DNA of 64,000 bases from Listeria immobilis (GTDB lineage: Bacteria > Bacillota > Bacilli > Lactobacillales > Listeriaceae), in contig NZ_JAASTZ010000007.1 in the NCBI RefSeq assembly GCF_014322765.1, forward strand, positions 94,979 to 158,978. The letters are read 5' to 3'. The translations under genes and the position numbers were made by a program. Shown one piece after another: positions 16,466 through 25,312 of the stretch. Within the stretch, counting starts at the first letter, position 1. Every line of letters begins with the position of its first letter. The notes under the pieces were generated by a model, which saw only the letters and a list, made by a program, of their open reading frames with translations, ran no database searches and had not been told where the DNA came from.

Positions 16466-16601
16466 GAAATAATGAAAATATATTTAGTTAATTAAATCGA
16501 GTGCTATTTTTTAAACTTCTCACTGTTTATTGTCTCGTAATCTGTAATCTTAATTACTGTAAGCGGGATGTTTATAGCCTTTTAGATTGATTCTCATTAC
16601 T

Positions 16602-18734
16602 CTATTCTTTATCTTTTAAATGATGTCCTTCAATATCGAGTGAAGGGAGAATCTTATCTAGCCATTTTGGCATATACCATGTAGCTTTTCCAAAGAGTTT
16701 AGAGATGGCTGGAATGATTGTTAGACGGACGATAAATGCATCAAACAATACACCAAAGCCAAGTGCGATACCAATAGATTTAATCATAGGATCTGGCGCA
16801 AAAACGAAACTGATGAAAACAGAGAACATGATTAACGCTGCGGCAATAATAACTGGACCACTTTCTCGTAAACCAGTTTTGATGGAGTGGGTATTGTCTT
16901 TCGTTAGGGTGTATTCTTCATGAACACGTGACATTAGAAATACCTCATAATCCATCGCTAGTCCAAATAAAATTCCAGTTGCGATAACAGGCAGGAAGGC
17001 GAGAACTGGCCCGGTTGTGCTGATACCGAATAAATTACTAAATACTCCTTCTTGCATGATTAAAGTTGTGAAGCCAAGTGTTGCCGTTAGAGAAAGTACA
17101 AAGCCAAGAACGGCAGTTAAAGGGATCAGTAGTGAACGGAACACAACTGTCAATAAAATGAATGCCAACACAACGATAACACTTGCGAAAACTGGAATTG
17201 CATCGTTTAGTTTTTGTGACATATCTATATTAATTGCGCTTTGACCGGTTACTTCTAAATTAATATTATATTTACTGTCTGTAGTTTTTGCGTAGCCTCT
17301 GAGATCGTGAACGAGTTGCGTTGTTTTATTATTTGTAGGCCCAGTCTTTGGAATAACACTAATTAGTGCGTAGTTACCAGATTCACTAGGCATTGGCGGT
17401 GTGACGATTGCTACATCTTTTATATCAGATATATGATTAGCAACTTCCGTTAAATGAGCCGCACTATCATCCGCTCTAATATCTGCTAAAATAACTAATG
17501 GTCCATTAAAGCCTTCACCAAATTTATCAGATAAAATATCATATGCTTTTTTCTCCGTGGAATCTTTTGGTTTAGAACCATTATCAGGAATTCCAAGTTC
17601 CATTGAACCAAATGGAATACTTAATCCACCGAGCAGAATAACTGCTAGAAGGAATGCAATAAGTGGTTTGCCAACAACAAATTTCGTCCAAATGTTATCC
17701 CCTTTTTTGTTCTTTTTATCTTTTTGCGGCTTGATTTTATTATGGAAAACGCCGATAAATGCTGGGATTAGAATTAATGCAGAAAGAACAGCGAATAATA
17801 CACTGAGCGCTGATGCAAGTCCCATAACCGTTAGAAATTCAATGCCAACAAGTGAGAGGCCACAAACAGCAATAATAACCGTAATTCCAGCAAAAATCAC
17901 TGCACTTCCTGCTGTTCCAGTAGCGAGTCCGACAGCTCTTATATGGTCTTTTTCCGTGCGGATGATTTGACGATATTTAAATAGAATAAATAACGCGTAA
18001 TCAATAGCAACTGCGAGACCAATCATAACAGCTAGTGTGAGTGTAACATTTGGCATTTCAAAGTAGCTGGAAATAATAGCAATGATACCAATGCTCGTCC
18101 CTAGACTTAGAATGGCAGTGATAATCGGTAAACCAGCTGCAATAACAGATCCAAAAGCAATAATTAGAATGACAAGCGCTACGACGATACCAATAGCTTC
18201 TGATGAACCGCCAATATCCATTGGTGTAATCATTACATTTCCTGTTAATTCTGTTTGAAGATTTGTATCATCCATATCATGCAATGAATCTTTGACTTTG
18301 TTTATCGACTCTTCATTGACAGCCAAAGCATTGACACTGTAGCTAATATCTGCAAACGCGGTTGTCATATCTGGGCTGATTGTTTTTGCTTCGTAAGGAT
18401 TTGCAATACTTTCTATTTTAGAATCATTTTTCTTTATTTCCGTCAATACTTCTGAGATAGCAGCTTGGGACTCAGGAGTTAAGATGCCTTTCTCTTGCTT
18501 GCTTTTGAAAACAACCCGAATGCTTCCCTTTTGACTATCTTGTTTAAATTCTTGCTCAATTTTATTCGAGGTATCTAGTGATTTTAGACCGTTCATTTTG
18601 ATATCATCTGTAAAATTAACCCCATTAATAGTCAATACCGTGACGATAATTCCTAAAATGATAAACCAAGAGAAAATAGTTTTCCACTTGTGTTTAGCGA
18701 AGGTCTGTCCCAGTTTGTAAAGTAATTTTGCCAA
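16602..18734 (-). CDS. MMPL/RND-family exporter
   Basis: 710 residues with the two-repeat MMPL layout: one membrane helix (about 18-36), an extracytoplasmic domain, a cluster of about six helices with GLAVAIDYALFILFKYR, a second external domain and a second helix cluster with GLAMDYEVFLMSRVHEEY. The acidic residues in these repeats (AIDYA and AMDYE) are the proton-relay positions of the family. Related proteins export lipids, surfactants or drugs. The start is TTG behind AAGGAGG at 10 bp. A TetR gene lies divergently upstream, the usual arrangement for a repressor-controlled exporter. Confidence 0.92.
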   Translation of the reverse strand: MAKLLYKLGQTFAKHKWKTIFSWFIILGIIVTVLTINGVNFTDDIKMNGLKSLDTSNKIEQEFKQDSQKGSIRVVFKSKQEKGILTPESQAAISEVLTEIKKNDSKIESIANPYEAKTISPDMTTAFADISYSVNALAVNEESINKVKDSLHDMDDTNLQTELTGNVMITPMDIGGSSEAIGIVVALVILIIAFGSVIAAGLPIITAILSLGTSIGIIAIISSYFEMPNVTLTLAVMIGLAVAIDYALFILFKYRQIIRTEKDHIRAVGLATGTAGSAVIFAGITVIIAVCGLSLVGIEFLTVMGLASALSVLFAVLSALILIPAFIGVFHNKIKPQKDKKNKKGDNIWTKFVVGKPLIAFLLAVILLGGLSIPFGSMELGIPDNGSKPKDSTEKKAYDILSDKFGEGFNGPLVILADIRADDSAAHLTEVANHISDIKDVAIVTPPMPSESGNYALISVIPKTGPTNNKTTQLVHDLRGYAKTTDSKYNINLEVTGQSAINIDMSQKLNDAIPVFASVIVVLAFILLTVVFRSLLIPLTAVLGFVLSLTATLGFTTLIMQEGVFSNLFGISTTGPVLAFLPVIATGILFGLAMDYEVFLMSRVHEEYTLTKDNTHSIKTGLRESGPVIIAAALIMFSVFISFVFAPDPMIKSIGIALGFGVLFDAFIVRLTIIPAISKLFGKATWYMPKWLDKILPSLDIEGHHLKDKE

Positions 18735-18777
18735 TTAGTTGTTTCCTCCTTCAATTCGAGCTATTATATTTATAAGC

Positions 18778-18840
18778 ATACAGTGTATATTACATGATTG
18801 TCAGAGAAAAAGTAAGCACCAGATTGTATATAGTGTATAG
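18778..18840. repeat. Direct repeats between the MMPL and TetR genes
   Basis: Two 13-bp copies, ATACAGTGTATAT (18778-18790) and ATATAGTGTATAG (18828-18840), share 11 bases and lie 50 bp apart in the 133-bp divergent intergenic region. They are candidate TetR operators for both directions. Confidence 0.5.
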
Positions 18841-18867
18841 TTAAGCAACAATTTAGGGGATATGTAG

Positions 18868-19413
18868 ATGAATCATACGGATTTACGTGTACAAAAAACC
18901 AAAAAAGCGCTTTACACAACGCTTTTAGAAATGCTCGAAACGGAAAAATTTTCAAGTGTCACCGTGAATAGTATTTGTAAACAAGCCTTGATCCATCGAA
19001 CTACTTTTTATAAGCATTTTTTGGATAAATATGATTTATTATTATATGTTTTGCATGAGCAGTTTCAAGACTATTTTGCGTTAGATATCAAAGCACGTAT
19101 TAAACATCCATTTCAGTCAGGATTTGATACGATTTATAACAATGTACAACCTATTTTAGAAAAGCAAAAGGACGATGATATTTTTTTAAAGACGATGGCT
19201 ACTTTTTTCTTTACAGAGTTTCAAAAAGATATTGAGGAAAACATGGATAAGTTAAAGCTGTCAGATGAAATTCCAGCTGAGTTATTTACATATATTTATG
19301 CTGCTAATTTGGGCGCAATTATGTATTGGTCTCAACAAATGCCAACACCAGCAGATTGGGCGCATATGGATAAACTTTTTAACGCTATTTTAGCAGTGGA
19401 GATTGATTTATAA
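18868..19413 (+). CDS. TetR-family transcriptional regulator
   Basis: 181 residues. The N-terminal helix-turn-helix (VQKTKKALYTTLLEMLETEK, then VNSICKQALIHRTTFYKHF) is typical of TetR/AcrR. The C-terminal helical domain would bind the ligand. It is divergent from the MMPL exporter and probably represses it. The ribosome site is AGGGGATATG. Confidence 0.9.
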   Translation: MNHTDLRVQKTKKALYTTLLEMLETEKFSSVTVNSICKQALIHRTTFYKHFLDKYDLLLYVLHEQFQDYFALDIKARIKHPFQSGFDTIYNNVQPILEKQKDDDIFLKTMATFFFTEFQKDIEENMDKLKLSDEIPAELFTYIYAANLGAIMYWSQQMPTPADWAHMDKLFNAILAVEIDL

Positions 19414-19633
19414 AGGCAACAATAAACAAAAGTGTATTTCTTTTTATAGATTTAGCTTTTTTTCGTATAAGCAGGGCATTAGGGCGGCTAGTTTGTATTT
19501 TCACTATTTCAAGATTGCTAAAGCCCATATTTATAAGAATAAAATGTTACTTTGAAAGAAGATTTGGTAGTATACAAGTGAGTTTTCTAGCAGAATTCAA
19601 CCATGTTAGAAGCAGAGAATTGGAGTAATGAAA

Positions 19634-20062
19634 ATGAGACAAATTCAAAGCTTAATAGAGCAGAAGCAAAAAGAGTGGCAGGTAGATTTCGTAGGACTTG
19701 CTGAAAATGTTGCGCCAACGCATGCTCCAAAAGAAATCCACTGGTTATATGTAGCAGGTAATCAGAGCATTGCGTATAAAAATATTCGTTTGCAAGTTGG
19801 AAGAGGAATCGCAGGATTAGTCTGGAAAACAGCCAGATCTCAAAAAGATAAACATATTTTGGCAGATGTTGAAAAACGATTGGAGTATCCGATTGCTAGA
19901 ACAGAAAAATTAGTGAATGTTTATGCAGTTCCAGTCATGGATAAGCATGAGGTGATTGGCGTACTACTGATAGGATATAGAAGTGCTATCGACGTGTTTG
20001 ATGAGCAAAAGATTGAAAAATTCGCTCTAGAACTGTCCTCATTAATCCTAAGAAATGAGTGA
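19634..20062 (+). CDS. nreA: NreA-like GAF nitrate sensor protein
   Basis: 142 residues from ATG at 19634, 8 bp after GGAG; ATG at 19628 is too close to the site. It is a single GAF domain (ITWLYVAGN-like core, LQVGRGIAGLVWKTAR, VYAVPVMDKHEVIGVLLIG). In Staphylococcus NreA binds nitrate and restrains the kinase NreB; the identification here rests on the order GAF-NreB-NreC as well as sequence. The next gene starts 5 bp after the stop. No clear promoter is seen in the 214 bp upstream. Confidence 0.78.
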   Translation: MRQIQSLIEQKQKEWQVDFVGLAENVAPTHAPKEIHWLYVAGNQSIAYKNIRLQVGRGIAGLVWKTARSQKDKHILADVEKRLEYPIARTEKLVNVYAVPVMDKHEVIGVLLIGYRSAIDVFDEQKIEKFALELSSLILRNE

Positions 20063-20067
20063 GAATA

Positions 20068-21057
20068 ATGACAGATAAACAATTTTTTTTTCGTCATATC
20101 CAAAAAGCGTTATGGATTTTAACAAAGGATTACAAGGTTTTACATGAAACAAAGCTTGCGGAAGATATGGAACAGATATATTCATTTGACTTTAAAAAAA
20201 TAGTAGATATTAGTTTAGGAAAAGGGTGCGCATTACATACCACGCAGGAAGAATGTTTGCACTGCCCATTGGAAGAGAGAATCTCTCCACAAGGATTTCC
20301 TTTCAAAGCGTTTACAAAAGATCAGAAGCTGGTTGAATTTTGGGGACGAGTTGATTTTTCAGAAGAGGAACTAATGCTCCAAATTGAAGTAGGCGTAAAC
20401 GATACTGAAGTGACATCAAATCATTCCATTTTCAACTACTTAAATGGCATTAGGGAAAATGAACGCAAGAAAATTTCACAGGATTTGCATGATGGTATTG
20501 CGCAAAGCGTGTATAGCTTGATGCTCGAGACTAGAGGGATAAAATGGATAGAAAGTGATTTGCAGATTGAGAAACTAAAGGAAATTGATCAGCATTTTTC
20601 AGAGGTATTGACAGAAATTAAAAACTTAGCAGGAGAACTGCGACCAATGTCACTAGATGAATTTGGTTTGATTCCTGCATTGGAGCAGTTTATAAAGAGA
20701 ACAGTTGAAATGACCGGCTTTGAGATTGCGTTTTTGGTTACTGGTTCTGAACGACCACTAGCAGAAGCCTCGAGAACAGCTGTTTATCGAATTATCCAAG
20801 AAGCAATTGCGAACGCGATGAAGTACTCTGGAGAAAATCAAGCTAGCATTAATTTGAATTTTACAGAGAATGTATTAGTTGTTTCAGTAGAGGATTTGGG
20901 CCAAGGATTTAGTTTGACAAAAGAAGAAAAAGGTTTCGGTTTAATGGATATGAAGGAACGAGCGCATGGAGTAGCTGGGGATCTGAGTATTCATTCGAAA
21001 CCAAGTCAAGGAACAAAAGTTTTCTTCACCATACCAGTAAGGGAGTGGGTCAGATGA
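20068..21057 (+). CDS. nreB: NreB-like oxygen-sensing histidine kinase
   Basis: 329 residues from ATG 20068; GTG at 20059 is an alternative. A PAS-like sensor (about 1-115) is followed by a HisKA_3 dimerisation domain with His141 in QDLHDGIAQS and a HATPase domain (AIANAMKYSG, GFGLMDMKERA). Staphylococcal NreB holds an oxygen-labile 4Fe-4S cluster on four cysteines. Here the sensor has Cys54, Cys63 and Cys66, with His57 at the place of the second cysteine and a shorter spacing. No membrane segments, so cytoplasmic like NreB. It would phosphorylate the NreC-like regulator encoded next. Confidence 0.85.
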   Translation: MTDKQFFFRHIQKALWILTKDYKVLHETKLAEDMEQIYSFDFKKIVDISLGKGCALHTTQEECLHCPLEERISPQGFPFKAFTKDQKLVEFWGRVDFSEEELMLQIEVGVNDTEVTSNHSIFNYLNGIRENERKKISQDLHDGIAQSVYSLMLETRGIKWIESDLQIEKLKEIDQHFSEVLTEIKNLAGELRPMSLDEFGLIPALEQFIKRTVEMTGFEIAFLVTGSERPLAEASRTAVYRIIQEAIANAMKYSGENQASINLNFTENVLVVSVEDLGQGFSLTKEEKGFGLMDMKERAHGVAGDLSIHSKPSQGTKVFFTIPVREWVR

Positions 21058-21686
21058 ATATTCTAATCGCGGATGATCATGCAATGGTTAGAAATGCGTT
21101 GGCGTTTTTTATTAATGCACAATCAGATATGCAGGTGATTGGTGATGCAGCGGATGGCAATGAAGTATTTATGAAGCTAGAACGTTTGTCAGTAGATATT
21201 ATTCTGATGGATATTAGCATGCCTCCTGGCGAAAACGGATTACTTACCACCCAACGAATCAAGGAATCTTACCCCGAAATAAAAGTCATCATATTAACGA
21301 TGCACGACGAAGAGTCATATGTTCGTAAATCACTTAGTGCAAACTCAGATGGTTTTATTTTAAAAAATGCAAGTAATGAAATTTTAATCGAAGGCATTCG
21401 CACAGTGCACAAAGGAAAGCGCTATTATCATGGTTATACAGAAAAAGAATTAAGTGAGATTGTAATTTCTAAAGAAGATTCTCTATATGCAAGTTTATCG
21501 AAACGTGAAAAAGAAATACTTCCTTTAATTGCATTAGGTTATAATAATAAAAGTATTTCTGAAAGATTATTTATTTCTGTTAAAACAGTAGAAGTGCATA
21601 AAGCAAACATCCGCAAAAAACTAAATATCGAAGGGTACGCAGAATTACTACGATATAGCTTGAAGCACCATTTAGTAGACTTTTAG
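21054..21686 (+). CDS. nreC: NreC-like LuxR-type response regulator
   Basis: 210 residues from ATG 21054, which overlaps the kinase stop and has GGGAG upstream. The receiver has the acidic pocket (IADDH), the phosphorylated Asp53 in ILMDISMPPGENG and Lys in IILKNA. The output is a LuxR helix-turn-helix (LSKREKEILPLIALGYNNKSI, ISVKTVEVHKANIRKKL). A perfect copy of the known staphylococcal NreC box is found 0.8 kb downstream, before nirB, giving a likely target. Confidence 0.88.
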   Translation: MNILIADDHAMVRNALAFFINAQSDMQVIGDAADGNEVFMKLERLSVDIILMDISMPPGENGLLTTQRIKESYPEIKVIILTMHDEESYVRKSLSANSDGFILKNASNEILIEGIRTVHKGKRYYHGYTEKELSEIVISKEDSLYASLSKREKEILPLIALGYNNKSISERLFISVKTVEVHKANIRKKLNIEGYAELLRYSLKHHLVDF

Positions 21687-21696
21687 GAGGAAGAGC

Positions 21697-22395
21697 ATGA
21701 AAAAAGGAATTGTTTTTGTTTTACATGGTCGAAAAGAGAAATTTTCAACTAAAAACATGAAACTTGTAGACAGCGTGATTGCCGAGTTACCTTTTGCAAT
21801 TCTAGGAAAAGTGGGCTTACTAGAAGGAGAGCAGCAAACAATAGAGCATGCGATGCAGGAACTTCTTGCAGAAAAGGTCAAAAATATTATTTTTGTACCG
21901 GTATTATTATTTCCAGCAACCCACGCTAGAGAAGATTTACCAGAACGAATAGAAGCGTTTTTACATGATGCAGTGAGCTATCAAATTTTAGAGACGTTAG
22001 CTACTACTAAGGCAGTAGAAAGGTTTTTAGTTCGTACAATCCAAGCAGCAAATGTTGAAGACAAGCGAGCAGTTTTATTAATCGCACATGGAACTCCGCA
22101 TTACGAGCAACCATATGAGCAACTAAAAAAGTTAGCAAGGACTGTTGAGCAGGGGGTTGCGGTAGACGTCTATACAGCTAATCATATCGGACAACAAACA
22201 TATTTGGAATTTTTAGAGGACTACTCTAAAAGCCTGCTGATTCAGCCTTTATTTTTAACGGATGGATTTTTAACAGACAAAATCAAAACGACCATTCAAA
22301 CAGAACGAGGAACAAAAGATACATTTTTGCCGACATTACAAGATAGCGACGAACTAAAAGCAGCTATTTTAGAAAGAGTTCATGAGGTAATATAG
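21697..22395 (+). CDS. sirB: SirB/CbiX-like sirohydrochlorin chelatase
   Basis: 232 residues made of two CbiX-like halves. The N half has VLHGRKEKF and VPVLLFPATHAREDLP, the C half LIAHGTPHYEQPY; the histidines in these are the metal-handling positions of the family. It would insert iron into sirohydrochlorin to give siroheme, the cofactor of the nitrite reductase encoded downstream. AGGAGG precedes the ATG. It follows nreC by 10 bp and is closed by a strong terminator, so it seems to be in the nre transcript rather than with nirB. Confidence 0.82.
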   Translation: MKKGIVFVLHGRKEKFSTKNMKLVDSVIAELPFAILGKVGLLEGEQQTIEHAMQELLAEKVKNIIFVPVLLFPATHAREDLPERIEAFLHDAVSYQILETLATTKAVERFLVRTIQAANVEDKRAVLLIAHGTPHYEQPYEQLKKLARTVEQGVAVDVYTANHIGQQTYLEFLEDYSKSLLIQPLFLTDGFLTDKIKTTIQTERGTKDTFLPTLQDSDELKAAILERVHEVI

Positions 22396-22440
22396 AGAGC
22401 AAACGTTGCTATATATTACTAAAAATGTTGCTACCCAATC

Positions 22441-22477
22441 TCAAAAGCATCCCTAAAAAATAATGGGATGCTTTTGA
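22441..22477 (+). terminator. Intrinsic terminator between sirB and nirB
   Basis: TCAAAAGCATCCC (22441-22453) pairs perfectly with 22465-22477, followed by GGTTTTTA. It separates the nreABC-sirB transcript from nirBD. Confidence 0.85.
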
Positions 22478-22490
22478 GGTTTTTAATATA

Positions 22491-22504
22491 TAGGGTATTC
22501 CCTA
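22491..22504. promoter_or_regulatory. NreC box upstream of nirB
   Basis: TAGGGTATTCCCTA is a perfect match to the NreC consensus TAGGG-N4-CCCTA described for Staphylococcus nitrate/nitrite genes. It is 73 bp before the nirB start. Basis: exact sequence plus the NreC-like regulator encoded nearby. Confidence 0.82.
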
Positions 22505-22514
22505 ATATAAATAG

Positions 22515-22553
22515 TAATTGTTATCCATTATATTGTGAATAGGATAACAATTA
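22515..22553. promoter_or_regulatory. Long inverted repeat in the nirB upstream region
   Basis: TAATTGTTATCC (22515-22526) and GGATAACAATTA (22542-22553) are perfect 12-bp arms with a 15-nt spacer. The right part, 22533-22550, also resembles a Rex site (TTGTGA-N6-TAACAA against TTGTGA-N6-TCACAA). It could be an operator for a redox repressor or a hairpin of the leader. Confidence 0.5.
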
Positions 22554-22576
22554 AAAATTATAAAGAGGTGTGCCCT

Positions 22577-25003
22577 ATGAGCGAGCGTTTAGTCGTTATT
22601 GGGAACGGAATGGCGGGGGTAAGAACTGTCGAGGAAATAATCAACCGTGACCCAGAGCGTTATGAAATAACGATTATTGGTAAAGAAGAATATCCAAATT
22701 ACAACCGAATTATGTTATCAAATGTTTTACAAAAAAAACTGACTGTTGAAGAAATCATTACAAATCCGTTTGATTGGTATAACGAAAACAATATAGCCTT
22801 AATCAATCATGATCCAGCAGTAGGAATTGAGCTAGAAGTGAAAAGCGTCACTACTGAATCTGGAGTACGAATTCCTTATGATAAATTAATTATAGCGACA
22901 GGCTCACATCCATTTATTTTGCCAATTCCAGGTGCAGATAGAGCGGGAGTTGTAGCATTTCGAACAATCGATGATACAACTGAAATGCTAGAAGCTGCTG
23001 CTAACTATAAAAAAGCAGTAGTTATTGGTGGGGGCTTACTTGGGTTAGAAGCAGCCAAAGGTTTACAAGAGCAAGGTATGGACGTGACAGTTGTTCATTT
23101 AGCAAAATGGTTAATGGAAACACAATTGGATGAAAAGGCTGGGAAACTCCTACAAATGGAATTGGAGGATCAAGGCTTGAAGTTTCTAATGGAATATGCA
23201 ACACAAGAAGTGCTTGGCGATGAACGCATTTCTGGCTTAAAATTTGCTAATGGAACAGAAATAGAAACAGACTTAGTTGTCATGTCCATTGGAATTAGAC
23301 CAGCTGTTGAATTAGCCCGTGAAATGGGTCTAACAGTTAATCGAGGAATTGTTGTGAATGACTTCATGCATACGAGTTTACCCGATATTTATGCTGTAGG
23401 TGAATGCGCCGAACATAATGGGGTCTGTTATGGATTGGTTGCACCTTTATTTGAACAAGGAAAAGTCTTAGCTGATGTGTTAACAGATAATGAAGCAAAG
23501 CCATATCAAGGATCAGCCACTTTTACTTCATTGAAAGTTTCAGGAGCAGATTTATATTCAGCAGGAAATATTTTAAATACAGAAGACATGGATAGTATTG
23601 AAGCGTTTGATAGTAGTTCGAAAAAGTATAAGAAAATTTTCTTGAAAGATGGAAAAATCCAAGGAATCGTTTTATACGGGGATACAGATGATGGAAGTCG
23701 CTATTATAATATGATGAAAAAAGAGCAACCTATTGAGGATTTACAATCGATTGCTGTTTTACAAGCAGTTGGTGAAGGTGCAGGTATGGGTGACGATGTT
23801 CTTTCTTGGGAAGATGATGAAACTGTTTGTGGCTGTAACGGTGTTTCAAAAGGCGATATTTTGCGAAATATCCGAGAAAAAGGTCTAACTAGTGTTGCAG
23901 AAGTTGGAAAAATAACGAAAGCAGGAACATCATGTGGAAAATGTAAACCACAGATTCAGACACTACTCGAAAGTGAGCTGGGAGAAAATGTGACTACTGC
24001 TTCAGGGATATGTTCCTGCACAGACTTAAATCGTGATCAAGTCATGACCCAAATTTACGCCAAACATTTAACTAGTACGAAAGAAGTTTTCGATGCACTG
24101 GATTGGAAAAATGAAGAAGGTTGTTCGAAATGCCGTCCAGCAGTTAACTTTTATTTAAATGTTGCTTGGCCACTTGAGCATGAAGATGAGCGTGAGTCGC
24201 GAGTTGTCAATGAGCGAATGCATGCTAACATTCAAAAAGATGGTAAATTTTCAGTTATACCTAGAATGCGCGGTGGACAAACAACTCCACAACAATTAAT
24301 GCGGCTTGCTCAAGTAGCAGAAAAATATCATGTGCCATTAGTTAAAGTGACAGGTTCACAACGAATCGGCTTATATGGCGTGAAAAAAGCAGATTTACCA
24401 AAAATTTGGGAAGAACTAGAAATGGTGTCAGCACAAGCTTATGGTAAAGTTTTCCGTTCTGTAAAAACGTGTGTTGGAAAAAGCTTCTGTCGTTATGGAA
24501 CACAAGATACGATGGGACTTGGAGTCAAATTAGAGGAACGTTTCGAATATATTGATACCCCACATAAATTTAAAGTCGGTGTCTCTGGTTGTCCAAGAAG
24601 TTGCGTTGAATCAGCTGTGAAGGATTTTGGCATTATTGGTGTAGAAAATGGCTTCCAAATTATGATTGGCGGCAATGGCGGTACTGATTTAGTTGAAGCG
24701 CAATTATTAACAACCGCTGAAACAGAAGAAGAAGTCATCGATATTTGTGGTGCGATGCTACAATATTATCGTGAAACAGGGATATATGGTGAACGAACTG
24801 CGCCTTGGTTAATACGTATGGGCTTTGAAAATGTGAAGACAGTTTTACTAGATGTAGAAAAAAGAAAAGAATTATGGGAAGCCTTGAATAAAGCAACAGC
24901 AGCTAAAGGACGCAAAGACCCATGGGGACAGGTAACCGAAGATGTCGACTTACGAGAAAAAATGTATACTATTGAGAATCCTGAACTAGTAGGAGGAAAA
25001 TAA
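22577..25003 (+). CDS. nirB: NADH-dependent assimilatory/dissimilatory nitrite reductase, large subunit
   Basis: 808 residues from ATG 22577 behind AAAGAGGTG; a frame from GTG 22535 runs through the upstream inverted repeat and is not used. Order: FAD/NAD-binding reductase (about 1-330), two BFD-like 2Fe-2S modules (Cys418, Cys420, Cys453, Cys456, then a CSC...CSKC module), a nitrite/sulfite reductase half-domain and the siroheme/4Fe-4S site with Cys632, Cys638 (CVGKSFC) and Cys672, Cys676 (CPRSC). It reduces nitrite to ammonium in the cytoplasm. The NreC box upstream suggests induction without oxygen and with nitrate. nirD follows after 1 bp. Confidence 0.95.
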   Translation: MSERLVVIGNGMAGVRTVEEIINRDPERYEITIIGKEEYPNYNRIMLSNVLQKKLTVEEIITNPFDWYNENNIALINHDPAVGIELEVKSVTTESGVRIPYDKLIIATGSHPFILPIPGADRAGVVAFRTIDDTTEMLEAAANYKKAVVIGGGLLGLEAAKGLQEQGMDVTVVHLAKWLMETQLDEKAGKLLQMELEDQGLKFLMEYATQEVLGDERISGLKFANGTEIETDLVVMSIGIRPAVELAREMGLTVNRGIVVNDFMHTSLPDIYAVGECAEHNGVCYGLVAPLFEQGKVLADVLTDNEAKPYQGSATFTSLKVSGADLYSAGNILNTEDMDSIEAFDSSSKKYKKIFLKDGKIQGIVLYGDTDDGSRYYNMMKKEQPIEDLQSIAVLQAVGEGAGMGDDVLSWEDDETVCGCNGVSKGDILRNIREKGLTSVAEVGKITKAGTSCGKCKPQIQTLLESELGENVTTASGICSCTDLNRDQVMTQIYAKHLTSTKEVFDALDWKNEEGCSKCRPAVNFYLNVAWPLEHEDERESRVVNERMHANIQKDGKFSVIPRMRGGQTTPQQLMRLAQVAEKYHVPLVKVTGSQRIGLYGVKKADLPKIWEELEMVSAQAYGKVFRSVKTCVGKSFCRYGTQDTMGLGVKLEERFEYIDTPHKFKVGVSGCPRSCVESAVKDFGIIGVENGFQIMIGGNGGTDLVEAQLLTTAETEEEVIDICGAMLQYYRETGIYGERTAPWLIRMGFENVKTVLLDVEKRKELWEALNKATAAKGRKDPWGQVTEDVDLREKMYTIENPELVGGK

Positions 25004-25004
25004 A

Positions 25005-25310
25005 ATGACTAAAGTTTTAGCTACAAAAAAATCAAAATTAATTCCTCGCATTGGACGTTTAGTCACTATTGGAGAGAAACGAATTGCTCTTTTTCAAACA
25101 ACTACAGAAAAGGTTTATGCATTAGAAGATTATTGCCCGTTAACAGATTCACCAATTTTAGAAGGGATTGTTTCAGGAGATTTTCTCTATGAACCAATGC
25201 GGGAATATAAGATTTCCTTAGTTTCTGGTGAGATTCAGGAACCAGATGAAGGACAGTTAACAATCTATCCAGTGGAAATTTCTGGGGATGATGTTTATCT
25301 GGAGGTGTAA
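25005..25310 (+). CDS. nirD: Nitrite reductase small subunit
   Basis: 101 residues of the Rieske-like NirD fold. Of the Rieske ligands only one Cys remains (YCPLTD where CPH is expected), and the second pair is replaced (YEPMREY), so no 2Fe-2S cluster should form, as in other NirD proteins. It is the partner of NirB. GGAGG before the ATG; 2 bp gap to the methyltransferase gene. Confidence 0.88.
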   Translation: MTKVLATKKSKLIPRIGRLVTIGEKRIALFQTTTEKVYALEDYCPLTDSPILEGIVSGDFLYEPMREYKISLVSGEIQEPDEGQLTIYPVEISGDDVYLEV

Positions 25311-25312
25311 GA

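Noticed and set aside
22535..22576. GTG start extending NirB by 14 codons
   Set aside because: It reads through the inverted repeat and lacks a ribosome site; ATG 22577 has AAAGAGGTG.
25005..25310. NirD taken as damaged Rieske protein
   Set aside because: Absence of the Rieske ligands is normal for many NirD subunits.
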